Part shown: positions 1 to 9,249 of the stretch, in pieces
Numbering within the stretch: position 1 is the first letter of the stretch
Layout: each line of letters opens with the position of its first letter
NCBI GenBank assembly: GCA_903884655.1
Contig: CAISFO010000008.1
Coordinates: forward strand, 1 to 64,000
Direction: 5' to 3'
Source of the DNA: an uncultured Holophagaceae bacterium
GTDB taxonomy: Bacteria > Acidobacteriota > Holophagae > Holophagales > Holophagaceae
Length of the DNA stretch: 64,000 bases
The notes under the pieces: generated by a model
What the model saw: the letters and a program-made list of their open reading frames with translations, nothing else
The model's database searches: none
Told to the model about the DNA's origin: nothing
Program-made: the position numbers and the translations under genes

Positions 1-91
1 CAGGAAGTTCCTGCGAGGCCTCCAGGACCGAGCCCCTGCGCCTTTGGGATGGACAGGCCGGGCAGATCCGGTAGAATCGATCTTTCAATGC

Positions 92-168
92 GGTCCCGTA
101 GCTCAGCTGGATAGAGCATCAGACTACGAATCTGAGGGTCGTACGTTCGAATCGTATCGGGACCACCA
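92..168 (+). tRNA. tRNA-Arg (anticodon ACG)
   Basis: A full cloverleaf can be folded. The acceptor stem is GGTCCCG (92-98) paired with CGGGACC (158-164), followed by discriminator A and an encoded CCA at 166-168. The anticodon stem TCAGA/TCTGA encloses the loop CTACGAA, with anticodon ACG at 126-128. The T-loop is TTCGAAT. The wobble A would be read as inosine to decode CGN arginine codons. A GC-rich hairpin follows 10 bases downstream. Confidence 0.97.
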
Positions 169-178
169 ACAGCCTGCA

Positions 179-207
179 GGCCCCGACTGAGAGCATCAGT
201 CGGGGCC
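179..207 (+). terminator. Hairpin downstream of tRNA-Arg, probable terminator
   Basis: A perfect 12-bp inverted repeat (GGCCCCGACTGA / TCAGTCGGGGCC) with a 5-base loop lies just after the tRNA 3' end. Only a weak T-run (TTG) follows, so termination is likely but not certain. Confidence 0.7.
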
Positions 208-209
208 TT

Positions 210-841
210 GCTGCATGGGCGGTTCCGGACTGGAGGTGAGTCAGCTCACCGAGCCCCGGCTCTGCACGCCGCTGTCGTTGAAATCAGGAGCGAAGCCCGA
301 GCGCGTTCTTTTGACTGAAGGTTAAGGGTCGGTGTCAAGGGGCAACCCGTCACATGGAATTTGCATGGCCGTCCCGGACGGTCACATGGTCTGACCAGTG
401 GGATCGATTTTATCTGGGCACCTGGTAGGAATCCCGGCATTTCGCTGCCCTGCGGCTCGCGGTCTGGTTAAAACCAAAAATGAACCACAATGTTTACTTG
501 AATCATTGCAGTGAATAGTGGCATTATCAACAATGTGCTCTTGGTCACAAGACTAGGAACTTTCAGGCACTTTCCATGGACGCCCAGCCAACCCTCAGCT
601 AGTTTGAAGCAGACCTGACCATCCCATGCTTCTGCCGCTCTTTTACACTTCGCCTAGATATCTCTGCGGCTGTCCCTGGGCTGGTCCCGCCGTCGCCGAT
701 TCCAGGAGTCCGTTCATCACCTCACGCAGCCTGTCTTAACCCCGGTCCGGCTGCAATGCATGTAGCAACAAACGCCTCCCGCTTCACCCTCTCCCCCCCA
801 CCACCACCCCGAAATGGGGTCTCTCCTACCGGAGTAGAAGA
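210..841. other. Porin upstream region, no gene recognised
   Basis: About 630 bases without a convincing coding frame. The section around 465-560 is clearly AT-richer than its surroundings, which suits a promoter or regulator-binding region for the porin gene downstream. A polypyrimidine/CCACC stretch lies at about 785-812, close to the porin start. A short minus-strand frame (246-440) has no family resemblance and I do not call it. Confidence 0.6.
498..527 (+). promoter_or_regulatory. Candidate sigma-70 promoter of the porin gene
   Basis: TTGAAT (498-503) and CATTAT (522-527) are separated by 18 bases inside the only AT-rich section upstream of the porin. If used, it would give a leader of about 300 bases. 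This is a motif match only. Confidence 0.3.
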
Positions 842-2254
842 ATGAAAAAGACTTCCCAGATCCTGCTGGCCCTGTGCGTTGGCGCCCCCCTGATGGCTCA
901 GGCCCCCGCCGTCAGCTTCTACGGTGTCCTCGACACTGGCGTTGCCCATGTCGACCGCGCCCTCAACTTCAGCGATGACTTCGTCACCGGCTCCAGCCCC
1001 CTCGTGCAGAAGGGTGTCAAGACCGGCGCAACCGGCATGTTCAACGGCGGCAACTCCCAGACCCGCGTGGGCGTCAAGGGCAGTGCTGACCTGGGTGATG
1101 GCTGGAAGGGCCTCTTCCAGCTCGAGTCGGCCCTGAACCTTCCTTCCGGTCGCATCTCCAGCGCCGCCGAGAGCCTCGCCGAGAACGGTGGCAAGAGCAC
1201 TTCCGTCAACTCCGCCATCAGCGGCCAGCTCTACAACCGCGGCGCCTTCATCGGCGTGAGCCACGACACCTACGGCGCCCTGACCTTCGGCCGCCAGCAG
1301 GCCCTGCTGCTCGACATCATGCCCAGCTACGATGCCAACGGACTGGCCCAGCTCTTCACGCCCACCGGCTTCATCGGCAGCATCGCCGGCGGCGGCGTGA
1401 CTGAGAATTCCCGTGTGGACAACGCCATCAAGTACCGGGTGAAGGTCGCCGGCGCTGTGACCGTGTCCGCCCTCTACAAGGTGTCCGGCACCAAGGGCCC
1501 CGATGCCACCGCCGACAGCCGGGCCAGCCAGGTTTCGGTTGAGTACAACCAGGGCCCCCTGGGTGTCTTCGCTGCCTACCAGATCCTGACCAACGGCATC
1601 ACCTATGCTGCCAATGCCAATGGAAGCAGCGTCACCGTGGTGACGAACATCGGCAACCCCACTGGCACACCCGTCGTCCCCCCCACCACCGCCACCATCA
1701 TCGTGCCTTCCACCATCAAGGCGACGGTGCTCGACACCACCACCATCCACCTGGGCGCGAAGTACAAGATCGGCAACGTGCTCATCGTCGGCCAGTACCA
1801 GCAGATCAAGTTCGAGGACCCCACCGCCGGGGACGCGGCTTACTTCTCCGGCCTCGCCGCCGGCAGCCAGTATGCCTTTGGCCAGCAGGTCGCCAGCTTC
1901 ACGGTCAACTCGATCGGGCCCAACGCCACGAAGAAGCAGACCCTCACCAGCCTGGGTGCCGGTTGGGACATCACCTCCAAGCTGAAACTGTCCGCCAGCT
2001 ACTACCTCGTCAAGGTGGATGACTTCAGCCAGCCCGGCACGCCCGCCATCAATGCCAAGGGCTCCATGCAGACGGCCTACACCAGCCTGTTCGCAAACTA
2101 CGCCTGGGCCAAGGCCCTGGACCTCTACGCCGGCATCATGGGCGTCAAGGCCTCTGGCAATGCCGTCGATGATCCGTCCCTGGGATATGTCAGCGCTGCT
2201 GGCGACACTCGGAACAACGCGATCTACGGCGCCGGCCTCCGCTTCAAGTTCTAG
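842..2254 (+). CDS. Outer-membrane porin (Gram-negative porin, OmpC/porin_4 type)
   Basis: A 470-aa outer-membrane channel for passive diffusion of small solutes. Residues 1-20 form a signal peptide (MKK start, hydrophobic core, cleavage after AQA). The mature part begins with a YGVLDTG strand typical of 16-stranded trimeric porins, and alternating beta-strand patterns run to a C-terminal RFKF whose last Phe fits the BAM recognition signal. A Thr/Pro/Val-rich low-complexity section at about residues 265-300 is probably an extended loop. GGAG precedes the ATG by about 6 bases. The gene stands alone between a long leader and a strong terminator, so it is a monocistronic and probably highly expressed transcript. 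Ion or solute preference cannot be read from the sequence. Confidence 0.93.
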   Translation: MKKTSQILLALCVGAPLMAQAPAVSFYGVLDTGVAHVDRALNFSDDFVTGSSPLVQKGVKTGATGMFNGGNSQTRVGVKGSADLGDGWKGLFQLESALNLPSGRISSAAESLAENGGKSTSVNSAISGQLYNRGAFIGVSHDTYGALTFGRQQALLLDIMPSYDANGLAQLFTPTGFIGSIAGGGVTENSRVDNAIKYRVKVAGAVTVSALYKVSGTKGPDATADSRASQVSVEYNQGPLGVFAAYQILTNGITYAANANGSSVTVVTNIGNPTGTPVVPPTTATIIVPSTIKATVLDTTTIHLGAKYKIGNVLIVGQYQQIKFEDPTAGDAAYFSGLAAGSQYAFGQQVASFTVNSIGPNATKKQTLTSLGAGWDITSKLKLSASYYLVKVDDFSQPGTPAINAKGSMQTAYTSLFANYAWAKALDLYAGIMGVKASGNAVDDPSLGYVSAAGDTRNNAIYGAGLRFKF

Positions 2255-2290
2255 TTTTCACCAGAACCGAAGCATCGCAATTGCCTAGCC

Positions 2291-2324
2291 AGGAAAAGGC
2301 CCGCCATCCGGCGGGCCTTTTCCT
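2291..2324 (+). terminator. Rho-independent terminator after the porin gene
   Basis: A perfect 15-bp stem (AGGAAAAGGCCCGCC with its complement) with the 4-base loop ATCC. The descending arm ends in TTTTCCTCTTC. It sits 36 bases after the porin stop codon. Confidence 0.92.
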
Positions 2325-2501
2325 CTTCAGGGCTAATCCAGGTTCCTGATGGCCCGCTGCAGCCTTGCCCCCTTGTGGCCCTGGTCGCGGGCCGGCACGA
2401 AGGCCCCGTGGCTGCCTGAGGCCGCGGTGAAGGGCTTCCTGGCCCTTCCGTCCGTGGTTCCACATCCCGCATGCTAAGGCCTCACCATATCCGGAAGGTC
2501 C

Positions 2502-3353
2502 ATGTCCGAATCGCATTCCAGTGACATTCAGCCCACCGTTCCCCTGCTCGCCCTTCGCCATGCCACGGTGGTCCGCGGAGGCAGAACGGTCCTGCACGAC
2601 CTGAGCTTCGAGATCCGGGAAGGCGAGCATACGGCCATCCTGGGGCCCAACGGGTGCGGAAAGTCCTCCCTGATCCGGCTGGTGAACAAACAGGACTATC
2701 CCCTGCACCGGGAGGATGGAGAAAGCTCCATCCAGGTCCTGGGTCGGGACCGCTGGGACCTCTTCGAGCTGCGATCCCAGCTGGGCATCGTCTCCGCCGA
2801 CCTGCACCAGGCCTTCCTGAGTGCCACCGGCGGGGGCAGGCGCCATGGGCGGGAGGTGGTCCTGTCCGGAGCCTTTGCCAGCCAGGGAATCTTTGTTCAC
2901 CAGAAGGTGACACCCGCCATGGTCGAACGGGCGGACTGGGCCCTGGCGCTGGTGGGTGCCTCCCACCTCGCGGGCAAGCGCATCGAGGAAATGTCCACCG
3001 GCGAAGCCCGGCGCATCCTCATCGCCCGGGCCCTGGCCCCGGATCCCCGGGCGCTGTTGCTGGACGAACCCACCACGGGTCTGGACCTGGCGGCCCGGTT
3101 CCATTTCCTCAAGATGCTGCAGGACGTCGCCGGGCACGGGAAGACCCTCCTCCTGGTGACCCACCATCTCGAGGAGATCCTGCCCCAGATCCAGCGCGTG
3201 ATCCTGCTGAAGGAAGGGAGGGTGTTCCTGGATGGCACCAAGAAGGAGGTGCTCACCACGCCGAACTTGTCGGAGCTCTATGGCGAGCCGGTGCTGCTGC
3301 GGGAAAGGGATGGTCTTTATGACGCCCACTGTGGGGTGACCGGAGATGCGTGA
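2502..3353 (+). CDS. ABC transporter ATP-binding protein (ModF/YlmA-like)
   Basis: A 283-aa single nucleotide-binding domain. Walker A is GPNGCGKSS (about residues 48-56), the signature motif is a divergent MSTGEARR in place of LSGGQ, Walker B is ALLLDEPTTGLD, and the H-loop is VTHH. No permease or binding-protein gene lies next to it, so its partner and substrate are unknown. Lone ATPases of this kind resemble the ModF/YlmA group, which may pair with unlinked membrane subunits or act without a channel. GGAAGG precedes the ATG. The following MFS gene starts 88 bases downstream and need not be functionally linked. Confidence 0.85.
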   Translation: MSESHSSDIQPTVPLLALRHATVVRGGRTVLHDLSFEIREGEHTAILGPNGCGKSSLIRLVNKQDYPLHREDGESSIQVLGRDRWDLFELRSQLGIVSADLHQAFLSATGGGRRHGREVVLSGAFASQGIFVHQKVTPAMVERADWALALVGASHLAGKRIEEMSTGEARRILIARALAPDPRALLLDEPTTGLDLAARFHFLKMLQDVAGHGKTLLLVTHHLEEILPQIQRVILLKEGRVFLDGTKKEVLTTPNLSELYGEPVLLRERDGLYDAHCGVTGDA

Positions 3354-3441
3354 TCAGCCGGGCATCATGTCCGTGGACGCCAGGCTGCGCCCCGTGGTGG
3401 AATTCAGGAAGCTCCGGAACTGGCCAAACTAAGGACACCCC

Positions 3442-4698
3442 TTGTCTTCCAAACCTCTGCACCTGATTCGCACCGGCTTCGCCCGCTCCTTCTGGGTGGC
3501 CAACGTGCTCGAACTCTTCGAACGCCTGGCCTTCTACGGGTCCAAGGCGGTCCTGGCCGTCTATCTGGTCGAAAAGGTGGGGCTGGGGCGCACCGGCAGC
3601 ACGCTCGTGGGGCTGTATGGCTTCGCGGTGTTCTTCCTGCCGACCCTCGCCGGCCCCCTCGTGGACCGCTACGGATTCAGACGCAGCCTGATCACCTGCT
3701 TTTCCATCTTCAGCCTCGGCTACTTCGCCATCGGGCTGGCGGGGCTGCCCATGGGCCAGGGGTTTGTGGCCTCCGTGGGGACCACACCCTACATCATCGG
3801 CGCCCTGCTGCTGACGGCCATCGGCGGCTCCCTCATCAAGCCTTGCGTGGTGGGCACCGTGGCCTGGACCTCGACGCCAGAGACCAAGTCCCTGGGCTAT
3901 TCCATCTACTACACCTTGGTGAACCTCGGTGGCGCCCTGGGTCCAGTCCTGGCCCTGCAGGTCCGCGAAGGGCTGGGCATCGAGTACGTGCTGGTGATGT
4001 CGGCGGTGACTTCCGTGCTGAACCTCCTGGGCACCTTCCTGTTCTTCAGGGAGCCGGAGCGGGCCGATCCGGGCGAAGCTCCCAGGACCCTGGGCCAGGT
4101 GATTCGGGACATGGGCCTGGTCTTCCGGAACCTCCGCTTCATGGGCTTCCTGGTGATCTTCTCCGGCTTCTGGATCATGTTCTGGCAGATCTTCTACGGC
4201 CTGCCCTTCTACGTGCGGGACGTTCTCCACTACCCGCGCTTCGAGCTCATCGAGACCGTGGACGCCTGGGCCATCATCCTGCTGACGGTTCCGGTGACCG
4301 CCCTGATGAAGAAGGTCCGTCCCATCCTGGCCATGTCCTCGGGGTTCGCCCTGGCGAGCCTTGGCTGGCTGCTCATCGGGGCGATTCCCACCCTGAGCGC
4401 CACGGTGGCCGGCATCGCCATTTTCGCCGTGGGCGAGGCCATGCAGGCCCCCCGGTTCTACGAATACGTCGCCGATCTGGCGCCCCGGGACCAGGTGGGC
4501 ACCTACATGGGCTTCGCCTTCCTGCCGGTGGCCATCGGCGCCCTGGTGGCCGGCTACCTGAGTGGCTTCCTGGTGGAGACTTTCCTGAAGCAGTCTCACC
4601 GTCCCAGTCTGATGTGGTTCACGCTGGCGGGCATCGGCGGTGTCTCCACCGTGCTGATGCTGCTCTACGACCGGTTCGTGGCGCCGCAGAAGCCGTAG
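3442..4698 (+). CDS. MFS transporter, POT/PTR2-like (probable peptide or solute:proton symporter)
   Basis: A 418-aa protein with about 12 hydrophobic segments. Near the N-terminus (about residues 20-33) it carries ELFERLAFYG, matching the ERFxYYG-type signature of proton-dependent oligopeptide transporters. It is shorter than typical POT proteins (about 450-500 aa), and the substrate is not certain. The start is TTG at 3442, supported by AAGGA 7 bases upstream; no better ATG precedes the conserved motif. The C-terminus ends shortly after the last membrane segment. It acts in the inner membrane. Confidence 0.82.
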   Translation: MSSKPLHLIRTGFARSFWVANVLELFERLAFYGSKAVLAVYLVEKVGLGRTGSTLVGLYGFAVFFLPTLAGPLVDRYGFRRSLITCFSIFSLGYFAIGLAGLPMGQGFVASVGTTPYIIGALLLTAIGGSLIKPCVVGTVAWTSTPETKSLGYSIYYTLVNLGGALGPVLALQVREGLGIEYVLVMSAVTSVLNLLGTFLFFREPERADPGEAPRTLGQVIRDMGLVFRNLRFMGFLVIFSGFWIMFWQIFYGLPFYVRDVLHYPRFELIETVDAWAIILLTVPVTALMKKVRPILAMSSGFALASLGWLLIGAIPTLSATVAGIAIFAVGEAMQAPRFYEYVADLAPRDQVGTYMGFAFLPVAIGALVAGYLSGFLVETFLKQSHRPSLMWFTLAGIGGVSTVLMLLYDRFVAPQKP

Positions 4699-4933
4699 GT
4701 TGATTCACTTCCCCGGACGTGGACCTGGCTGCCTCGATGCTGGCCCTGCCTGGCCTGGGCCTCCTGGCTTGGCGTCGACTCGGGCCGAGTTGGGCCTGTG
4801 AGGTCGACCTCCATACGGCGGGTGGACACAGCCTCGACGGCCCGAACAAAGGGGTGAGGGCAAAGTTCAAATTCATGAGTTGTTGATTCCATCCGATGAC
4901 AGATATGGAACTTCCGCGTCGGGAGGAGACAAA
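4699..4933. other. Intergenic region upstream of the chemoreceptor gene
   Basis: 235 bases rich in short GGCC and GCCTGG repeats. I looked for a c-di-GMP (GEMM) riboswitch, which often precedes such receptors, and the required motifs are absent. A TTG in frame at 4880 would extend the next gene by 18 residues, but it lacks a ribosome binding site. Confidence 0.5.
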
Positions 4934-6526
4934 ATGTCCAAGTTTTTAGATCGACTCACTCGCCATTCTCTTGCCGGGAAAATCCTGCTGGTCGCCTTGG
5001 CGCCCCTGGCGATGGTTTTTCTGGTTTCCTGGCTGGTCCTGGTCCCCGCGGTTGAGAACGGGTTCCTGCAGTCCCGCAAGGATGAGCTCCACCACCTTAC
5101 CGGCACCGCCATCGGCATCCTGGCCTTCCAGGAGGCCCAGGTGAAGGCGGGTGTCCTCTCGAAGGAGGAGGCCCAGCGACGGGCCCTGGATCAGATCAAG
5201 GCGATCCGCTACGCGGGGGGCAACTACTTCTACGTGTTCAACACGGAACCCCGCATCGTCACCGTCCCCATCCGGCCGGAGATGGAAGGGAAGCTGGTGG
5301 ATGATTTCACGGACAAGCAGGGCACCCGGATCTATGTGGAAATGAACCGCCTGGGGCGCCAGGCGGACGGCGGGTACATCCGGCTGTGGTTCGGGAAGCC
5401 GGGGGTGGAGGGTGTGTACCCGAAGCTGAACTACGTGAAGTTCTTCGAGCCCTGGGGCTGGAACATCGGCACCGGCGTGTACATCGATGATCTGCAGGCC
5501 CAGGTGAGGGTCTACACCTGGTCCATCCTGGGTGGTCTGCTGGCCCTGTCCCTGCTGCTCTTTTTCGTCGTGCGCAGCATGGCGCGCCGCATGACCCGGC
5601 CCCTGTCGGAGCTGGTGGAGGGCCTGCGGAACAGCGACCTGACCCGAGAAATCCGCATCGATACCACCGACGAGATCGGCCAGGCGGCGGAGGCCTTCAA
5701 CGCCTACAACTCGGATCTGCGCGGACGGATCCTGGAAGTCTCAGGCTTCGCCAGCCGGGTGGCTTCGGGCAGCACGGAGCTGGCGGCCAGTTCCGATGAA
5801 ATGACCCGGGCCGTGGATGACATCGCCCGGGTCAGCGAAGACCTGAAGCAGGCTGGAGAACGCGTGGCCCGGGCCATGGCGGGCCTTTCCGAAGAATCCG
5901 GGAAGGTGGTGCAGCACAGCGAGGAAGGTGGCAAGGAAGGCGCCGCCGCCGTGGAAGAAACCATCCACAGTGCCGAAGCCGGCCAGGCGGCCGTGCAGGG
6001 CATGGGTGAGATCCAGGGGGCCACGGCCCAGATCGTCCAGGCCGTGCGGGTGATCCAGGAGATCGCCCGCCAGACCAACCTGCTCAGCCTCAATGCCGCC
6101 ATCGAGGCGGCCAAGGCCGGGTCCATGGGCAAGGGCTTCGCGGTGGTGGCGGAAGAAGTCCGCAAGCTGGCCGAGCGGAGCCGCTCCTCTGCCAAAGAGA
6201 TCGAGGAACTGATCCAGCGCGCCCAGGATGCCGTCTCGGGCGGCGTGACCAGCGTCCAGGGCACCATGCAGAGTCTCGAGGCGATCCGGGAGCGCATCCA
6301 GGAAGTGGCCAGCCGCGTCTCCCAGATCGGCGCCTTCGCCCGCGGCCAGGCCACCACCAGCGTCGAGGTGACCCGCATGATGGACCAGACCAGTCATGGC
6401 CTGACCCAGAATGCCACCGCCACCCACGAACTGGCCGCCACGGTGAAGGAGATCGCGAAGACCTCCGAAGACCTGGCGCAAGTGGCGGAGGGCCTGCGCG
6501 CCCTGGCCGGGAGTTTCAAGCTCTAG
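4934..6526 (+). CDS. Methyl-accepting chemotaxis protein with single Cache sensor
   Basis: A 530-aa membrane chemoreceptor. The N-terminal membrane segment is at about residues 18-38. A periplasmic single-Cache domain (sCache_2 type, with the GGNYFYVFN and [13 protein letters not shown] motifs) covers about 45-195. The second membrane segment is at about 198-218, followed by HAMP at about 220-272. The cytoplasmic signalling domain contains the hairpin tip [21 protein letters not shown], reached here as [14 protein letters not shown] and neighbouring residues. It would relay ligand binding to CheA/CheW, neither of which is in the window. The start is ATG 4934 with GGGAGGAG just upstream; an upstream in-frame TTG is rejected. 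The ligand is unknown; related sensors bind small organic acids. Confidence 0.93.
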   Translation: MSKFLDRLTRHSLAGKILLVALAPLAMVFLVSWLVLVPAVENGFLQSRKDELHHLTGTAIGILAFQEAQVKAGVLSKEEAQRRALDQIKAIRYAGGNYFYVFNTEPRIVTVPIRPEMEGKLVDDFTDKQGTRIYVEMNRLGRQADGGYIRLWFGKPGVEGVYPKLNYVKFFEPWGWNIGTGVYIDDLQAQVRVYTWSILGGLLALSLLLFFVVRSMARRMTRPLSELVEGLRNSDLTREIRIDTTDEIGQAAEAFNAYNSDLRGRILEVSGFASRVASGSTELAASSDEMTRAVDDIARVSEDLKQAGERVARAMAGLSEESGKVVQHSEEGGKEGAAAVEETIHSAEAGQAAVQGMGEIQGATAQIVQAVRVIQEIARQTNLLSLNAAIEAAKAGSMGKGFAVVAEEVRKLAERSRSSAKEIEELIQRAQDAVSGGVTSVQGTMQSLEAIRERIQEVASRVSQIGAFARGQATTSVEVTRMMDQTSHGLTQNATATHELAATVKEIAKTSEDLAQVAEGLRALAGSFKL

Positions 6527-6538
6527 GCAGGTATAGGT

Positions 6539-7849
6539 TCAATCCGGGAGGTGCGGTCGGGTGAGGTTGCGGTGGCCCGTGGCGGTCACCAGTAGGTTGT
6601 CCTCGATCCTGATTCCGCCGCAGGGCGTCAGCTCGTCAATGAGCTTCCAGTCGAACAGGCCTCGGTGTTCGTTCTCCCGGAAGGGTCTCAGCAGCATGGG
6701 GATGAAGTAGAGACCCGGCTCCACGGTGAAGACCTGGTCCGCCTCGATGGTGCGGGTGGTGCGCAGGGTCGGGTGCATGGAAGGCGGGGGAGCCGGAGTG
6801 CCATCCGGCGAGCCTTGGCGGCCCGCCACATCGTGCACCTGGATGCCAAGGTGATGGCCCAGTCCATGGGGGAAGAAGGGACGGCTCAGGCCCTTCTCGA
6901 CCGCCTCCTCCGGACCCGCCTTGAGGAGGCCGCTCTCCTGCAGCAAACCCGCGATCCGCAGGTGGCCCTGGTGATGGAGGTCGCCATAGGACAGGTTCGG
7001 CTTCACCAGGTCACAGAGCTGCAGCTCGACCGTTTCCATTCCCGCGATGAGGGCCGTGAAGCGGCTATCGCAGTGGGGCGCGGCCATGGTGCGGGTGATG
7101 TCGGCCGCGTAGCCCCGGACCTGGGCACCCGCATCGATGAGCAGAACCGCGCCGTTACCCACCTTGCGCTTACCTTCGTAGTGCAGGATGGCGCCCTTCT
7201 CGTTGAGGGCCACGATGCTGCCATAGGGCATCTCGTGATCGACGATTTCCGCGGCCTGGATGTAGGCGTAATGGATTTCCAGTTCGCTGGCCCCCGCCAG
7301 GAAGGCAGCCCTGGCGGCCTTGTGCGCCCGGGCCGCGATCACGGTGGCCTCCTCGATGCACTGCACTTCATAGGCGGACTTCGTGGTGCGGTGCCAGTCC
7401 AGGTGGGCCGTGAGCAGGGGGGGATTCGGGACAAGACCGGCCCGCTCGGCCAGGTCCGTTTCGTTGCCGATGTAGGCCCCTCTCGACGGACTGCCCACGC
7501 GCCGCCAGACCTCATCCACCGTACCCGCTTCCTCGAGATCGAAGTCCGCGGCCCAGAAGGGACTTCCCAGCGGCGCCTGCTCGTACCAGAAGTCCTCGGG
7601 AGCGAAGCGGATCAAGCGCGGGCGGTGCCCGGCCTGGATCACCAGCACATGGTGGGGCCCGGCCATGGGACACCAGTGGGCGAAGTGCGGGGTCGGATGG
7701 AAGGGGGCATCCTGGTCGTCGGCGAAGTGGGTGTAGACCTTCCCGCTGGAGATCACCAGCGTCTCGAATTCCGTGGACGCCAGGGCCTCCTCCGAGGTGC
7801 GCTGGCGGTCGGCGACGTGCAAGTGGAAGAGGGCGGCGAGATCGGTCAT
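6539..7849 (-). CDS. pepQ: Xaa-Pro dipeptidase (prolidase)
   Basis: A 436-aa M24-family metallopeptidase that cleaves dipeptides with C-terminal proline. All five predicted metal ligands are present: D239 and D250 (LIDAG...AADITRT), H332 (HGLGHHLG), E377 (TVEPGL) and E416 (RIEDNL). Each is offset by exactly 7 from what I recall for E. coli PepQ (443 aa), so the alignment is essentially colinear. The ATG at 7849 has AGGA upstream; a longer frame to 8200 overlaps mqnA and is rejected. It lies 35 bases downstream of mqnA on the same strand and is probably co-transcribed with it. The 3' end faces the chemoreceptor gene 12 bases away, with no visible terminator between. Confidence 0.93.
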   Translation of the reverse strand: MTDLAALFHLHVADRQRTSEEALASTEFETLVISSGKVYTHFADDQDAPFHPTPHFAHWCPMAGPHHVLVIQAGHRPRLIRFAPEDFWYEQAPLGSPFWAADFDLEEAGTVDEVWRRVGSPSRGAYIGNETDLAERAGLVPNPPLLTAHLDWHRTTKSAYEVQCIEEATVIAARAHKAARAAFLAGASELEIHYAYIQAAEIVDHEMPYGSIVALNEKGAILHYEGKRKVGNGAVLLIDAGAQVRGYAADITRTMAAPHCDSRFTALIAGMETVELQLCDLVKPNLSYGDLHHQGHLRIAGLLQESGLLKAGPEEAVEKGLSRPFFPHGLGHHLGIQVHDVAGRQGSPDGTPAPPPSMHPTLRTTRTIEADQVFTVEPGLYFIPMLLRPFRENEHRGLFDWKLIDELTPCGGIRIEDNLLVTATGHRNLTRPHLPD

Positions 7850-7884
7850 GGCAGTCCTGTCGTATGGGGCTGGAAGTGGGTGGG

Positions 7885-8694
7885 TCAGAGGAATCGGAGG
7901 GGTTTTTCTGCGGGCGCGAAACCGTGCCGGACGGCCTTCTCGAAGAACATGCCCAGGCTTTCGCGTTCGGCCTCGCCCAGGGTGTAGCTGATGTTCTCGG
8001 TGAGGTACTCGTGCAGCTCGATCTTGGTCCAGCCGATGGTCCGGCGGGCTTCCTCGACGATGGCAGGCAGCTGGGCCACTCCGAGCTCCAGGCTCTTGTG
8101 GAAGAAGGGTGCGACTCCTCCAGGAACGGGGAGCTTCGGCGCATCCTGGCGGACCAGCCAGAGGGCGAAGACGAAAGGCAGGCCCGTCCAGCTGTGCCAT
8201 TCCTCGGCCAGGTCAAGGACGAACAGTCCCTGCTTAGGCGCCCGCATGGCCGCATCGCCGATCATCAGGGCCGCATCGTTCGCAGCGAGCATGACTGGCA
8301 GGTCCGGACCCATGTCCATGACCGCCGGGCTCACGCCGTAGCGCTCCCGGAGCAGCAGCTGGGCCAGCACCACGCTGGTGCGGCTGGAGGTATCGAGGGC
8401 CAGGCTGCGGATCTCCTCCGGGGGCACCTTGGACAGGATGACCACGCTGCGAACCCGCTTGGGCGAGGCGATGCAGAGACCTGGCACGATCCGCAGGCCG
8501 GGGATCCGCAAGTACTCGATGGAGCTGACGATGCCCGCATCCACTTCGCCATCCCGCAGGCGGTCAGCGCAGGTTGAAGGGAAGTGGAACTTCAGGTGGA
8601 AGTGCTCCCCCCCCAGACCCTGCTTGAATCCGTGATTGAGGGGCGCGGCGTTGAGGTAGTTGATGATGGACAGGCGGAAGGGGACTGAAACCAT
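7885..8694 (-). CDS. mqnA: Chorismate dehydratase, futalosine menaquinone pathway
   Basis: A 269-aa protein with a periplasmic-binding-protein-like fold that dehydrates chorismate to 3-enolpyruvylbenzoate, the first step of the futalosine route to menaquinone. The N-terminal INYLNAAPL, the DAGIVSSIEYL section, SRTSVVLAQLLL and the GDAAMRAP section match the MqnA/MqnD family, and the length is typical. Other mqn genes are not in the window. It implies menaquinone-based respiration without the classical MenFDHCEB route. It is divergent from the alkylation-repair genes, whose first start codon is 27 bases away. Confidence 0.9.
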   Translation of the reverse strand: MVSVPFRLSIINYLNAAPLNHGFKQGLGGEHFHLKFHFPSTCADRLRDGEVDAGIVSSIEYLRIPGLRIVPGLCIASPKRVRSVVILSKVPPEEIRSLALDTSSRTSVVLAQLLLRERYGVSPAVMDMGPDLPVMLAANDAALMIGDAAMRAPKQGLFVLDLAEEWHSWTGLPFVFALWLVRQDAPKLPVPGGVAPFFHKSLELGVAQLPAIVEEARRTIGWTKIELHEYLTENISYTLGEAERESLGMFFEKAVRHGFAPAEKPLRFL

Positions 8695-8721
8695 TCTTTC
8701 AGTCTATGCCATCATCTCCCC

Positions 8722-9186
8722 ATGATTCTCTGGCACTACGAGCTGAACACTCCGATGGGTCCAATGAGAGCCGCCTTTGATGGCCGGGGCAGGCTGCTGG
8801 AACTGGTGCTGGAGGCGTTCGATCCGCGCAAGACCAGTCCCTTGCCCCCGAAGGAGCAGCGCGAAGCCAAGCGGTTCCTGGACCGCCAGATCGAGGCCTA
8901 TCTGGCGGGCACACTGCGCACCTTCACCGTGCCACTCGATCCCCAGGGCAGGGCCAGCGAGCTCAGAATCTGGGACACCATCCGCACCATCCCCTATGGT
9001 GAGTTCCGCCAGCCCACCGATCTGGCGGCCTGGCTTGGGCTGGAGGAAGACCTCATCGTGATGGCCTGCGCCGCCAATCCCATTGCCCTGTTGATCCCCT
9101 CCCACCGGGTGGTCCTGCCGGGGGAAGGCCCACTGCCCAGGGCCCTGCGGGAGCTGGAATCAGGCCACGGCTGGAAAAAACCCTGA
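8722..9186 (+). CDS. MGMT/Ogt-fold protein with Ser in place of the acceptor Cys (alkyltransferase-like)
   Basis: A 154-aa protein colinear with O6-alkylguanine-DNA alkyltransferases, including the N-terminal half (TPMGPMRAAFDG) and the C-terminal DNA-binding part (IPYGEF). The acceptor motif PCHRV reads PSHRV (Ser127, codon TCC at 9100-9102), so it cannot take an alkyl group on Cys. The RAxxRAN helix holding the arginine finger is shortened and has lost its Arg (IVMACAANP). Known alkyltransferase-like proteins have Trp or Ala at this position and flag lesions for nucleotide excision repair; a Ser version that keeps the N-terminal domain is unusual. It is first of four alkylation-repair genes on this strand. 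It could instead be a decaying paralogue, but the frame is intact. Confidence 0.8.
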   Translation: MILWHYELNTPMGPMRAAFDGRGRLLELVLEAFDPRKTSPLPPKEQREAKRFLDRQIEAYLAGTLRTFTVPLDPQGRASELRIWDTIRTIPYGEFRQPTDLAAWLGLEEDLIVMACAANPIALLIPSHRVVLPGEGPLPRALRELESGHGWKKP

Positions 9187-9249
9187 GGCCTAAGGATTCA
9201 GTCCCAGAGCCTCGCTAGGCTTGAGGTCACAATAAACCGCGATTCTGAC

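Noticed and set aside
505..545. Sigma-54 promoter before the porin
   Set aside because: TGGCA is present, but the downstream GC element is too far away (about 15 bases rather than 10).
4699..4933. c-di-GMP riboswitch upstream of the chemoreceptor
   Set aside because: A GGGCAAA string occurs, but the partner GACGCAAAGCC motif and the paired helices are absent.
8722..9186. Calling the Ser-type Ogt a pseudogene
   Set aside because: The frame is intact, with start, length and fold preserved, and coding character is normal.
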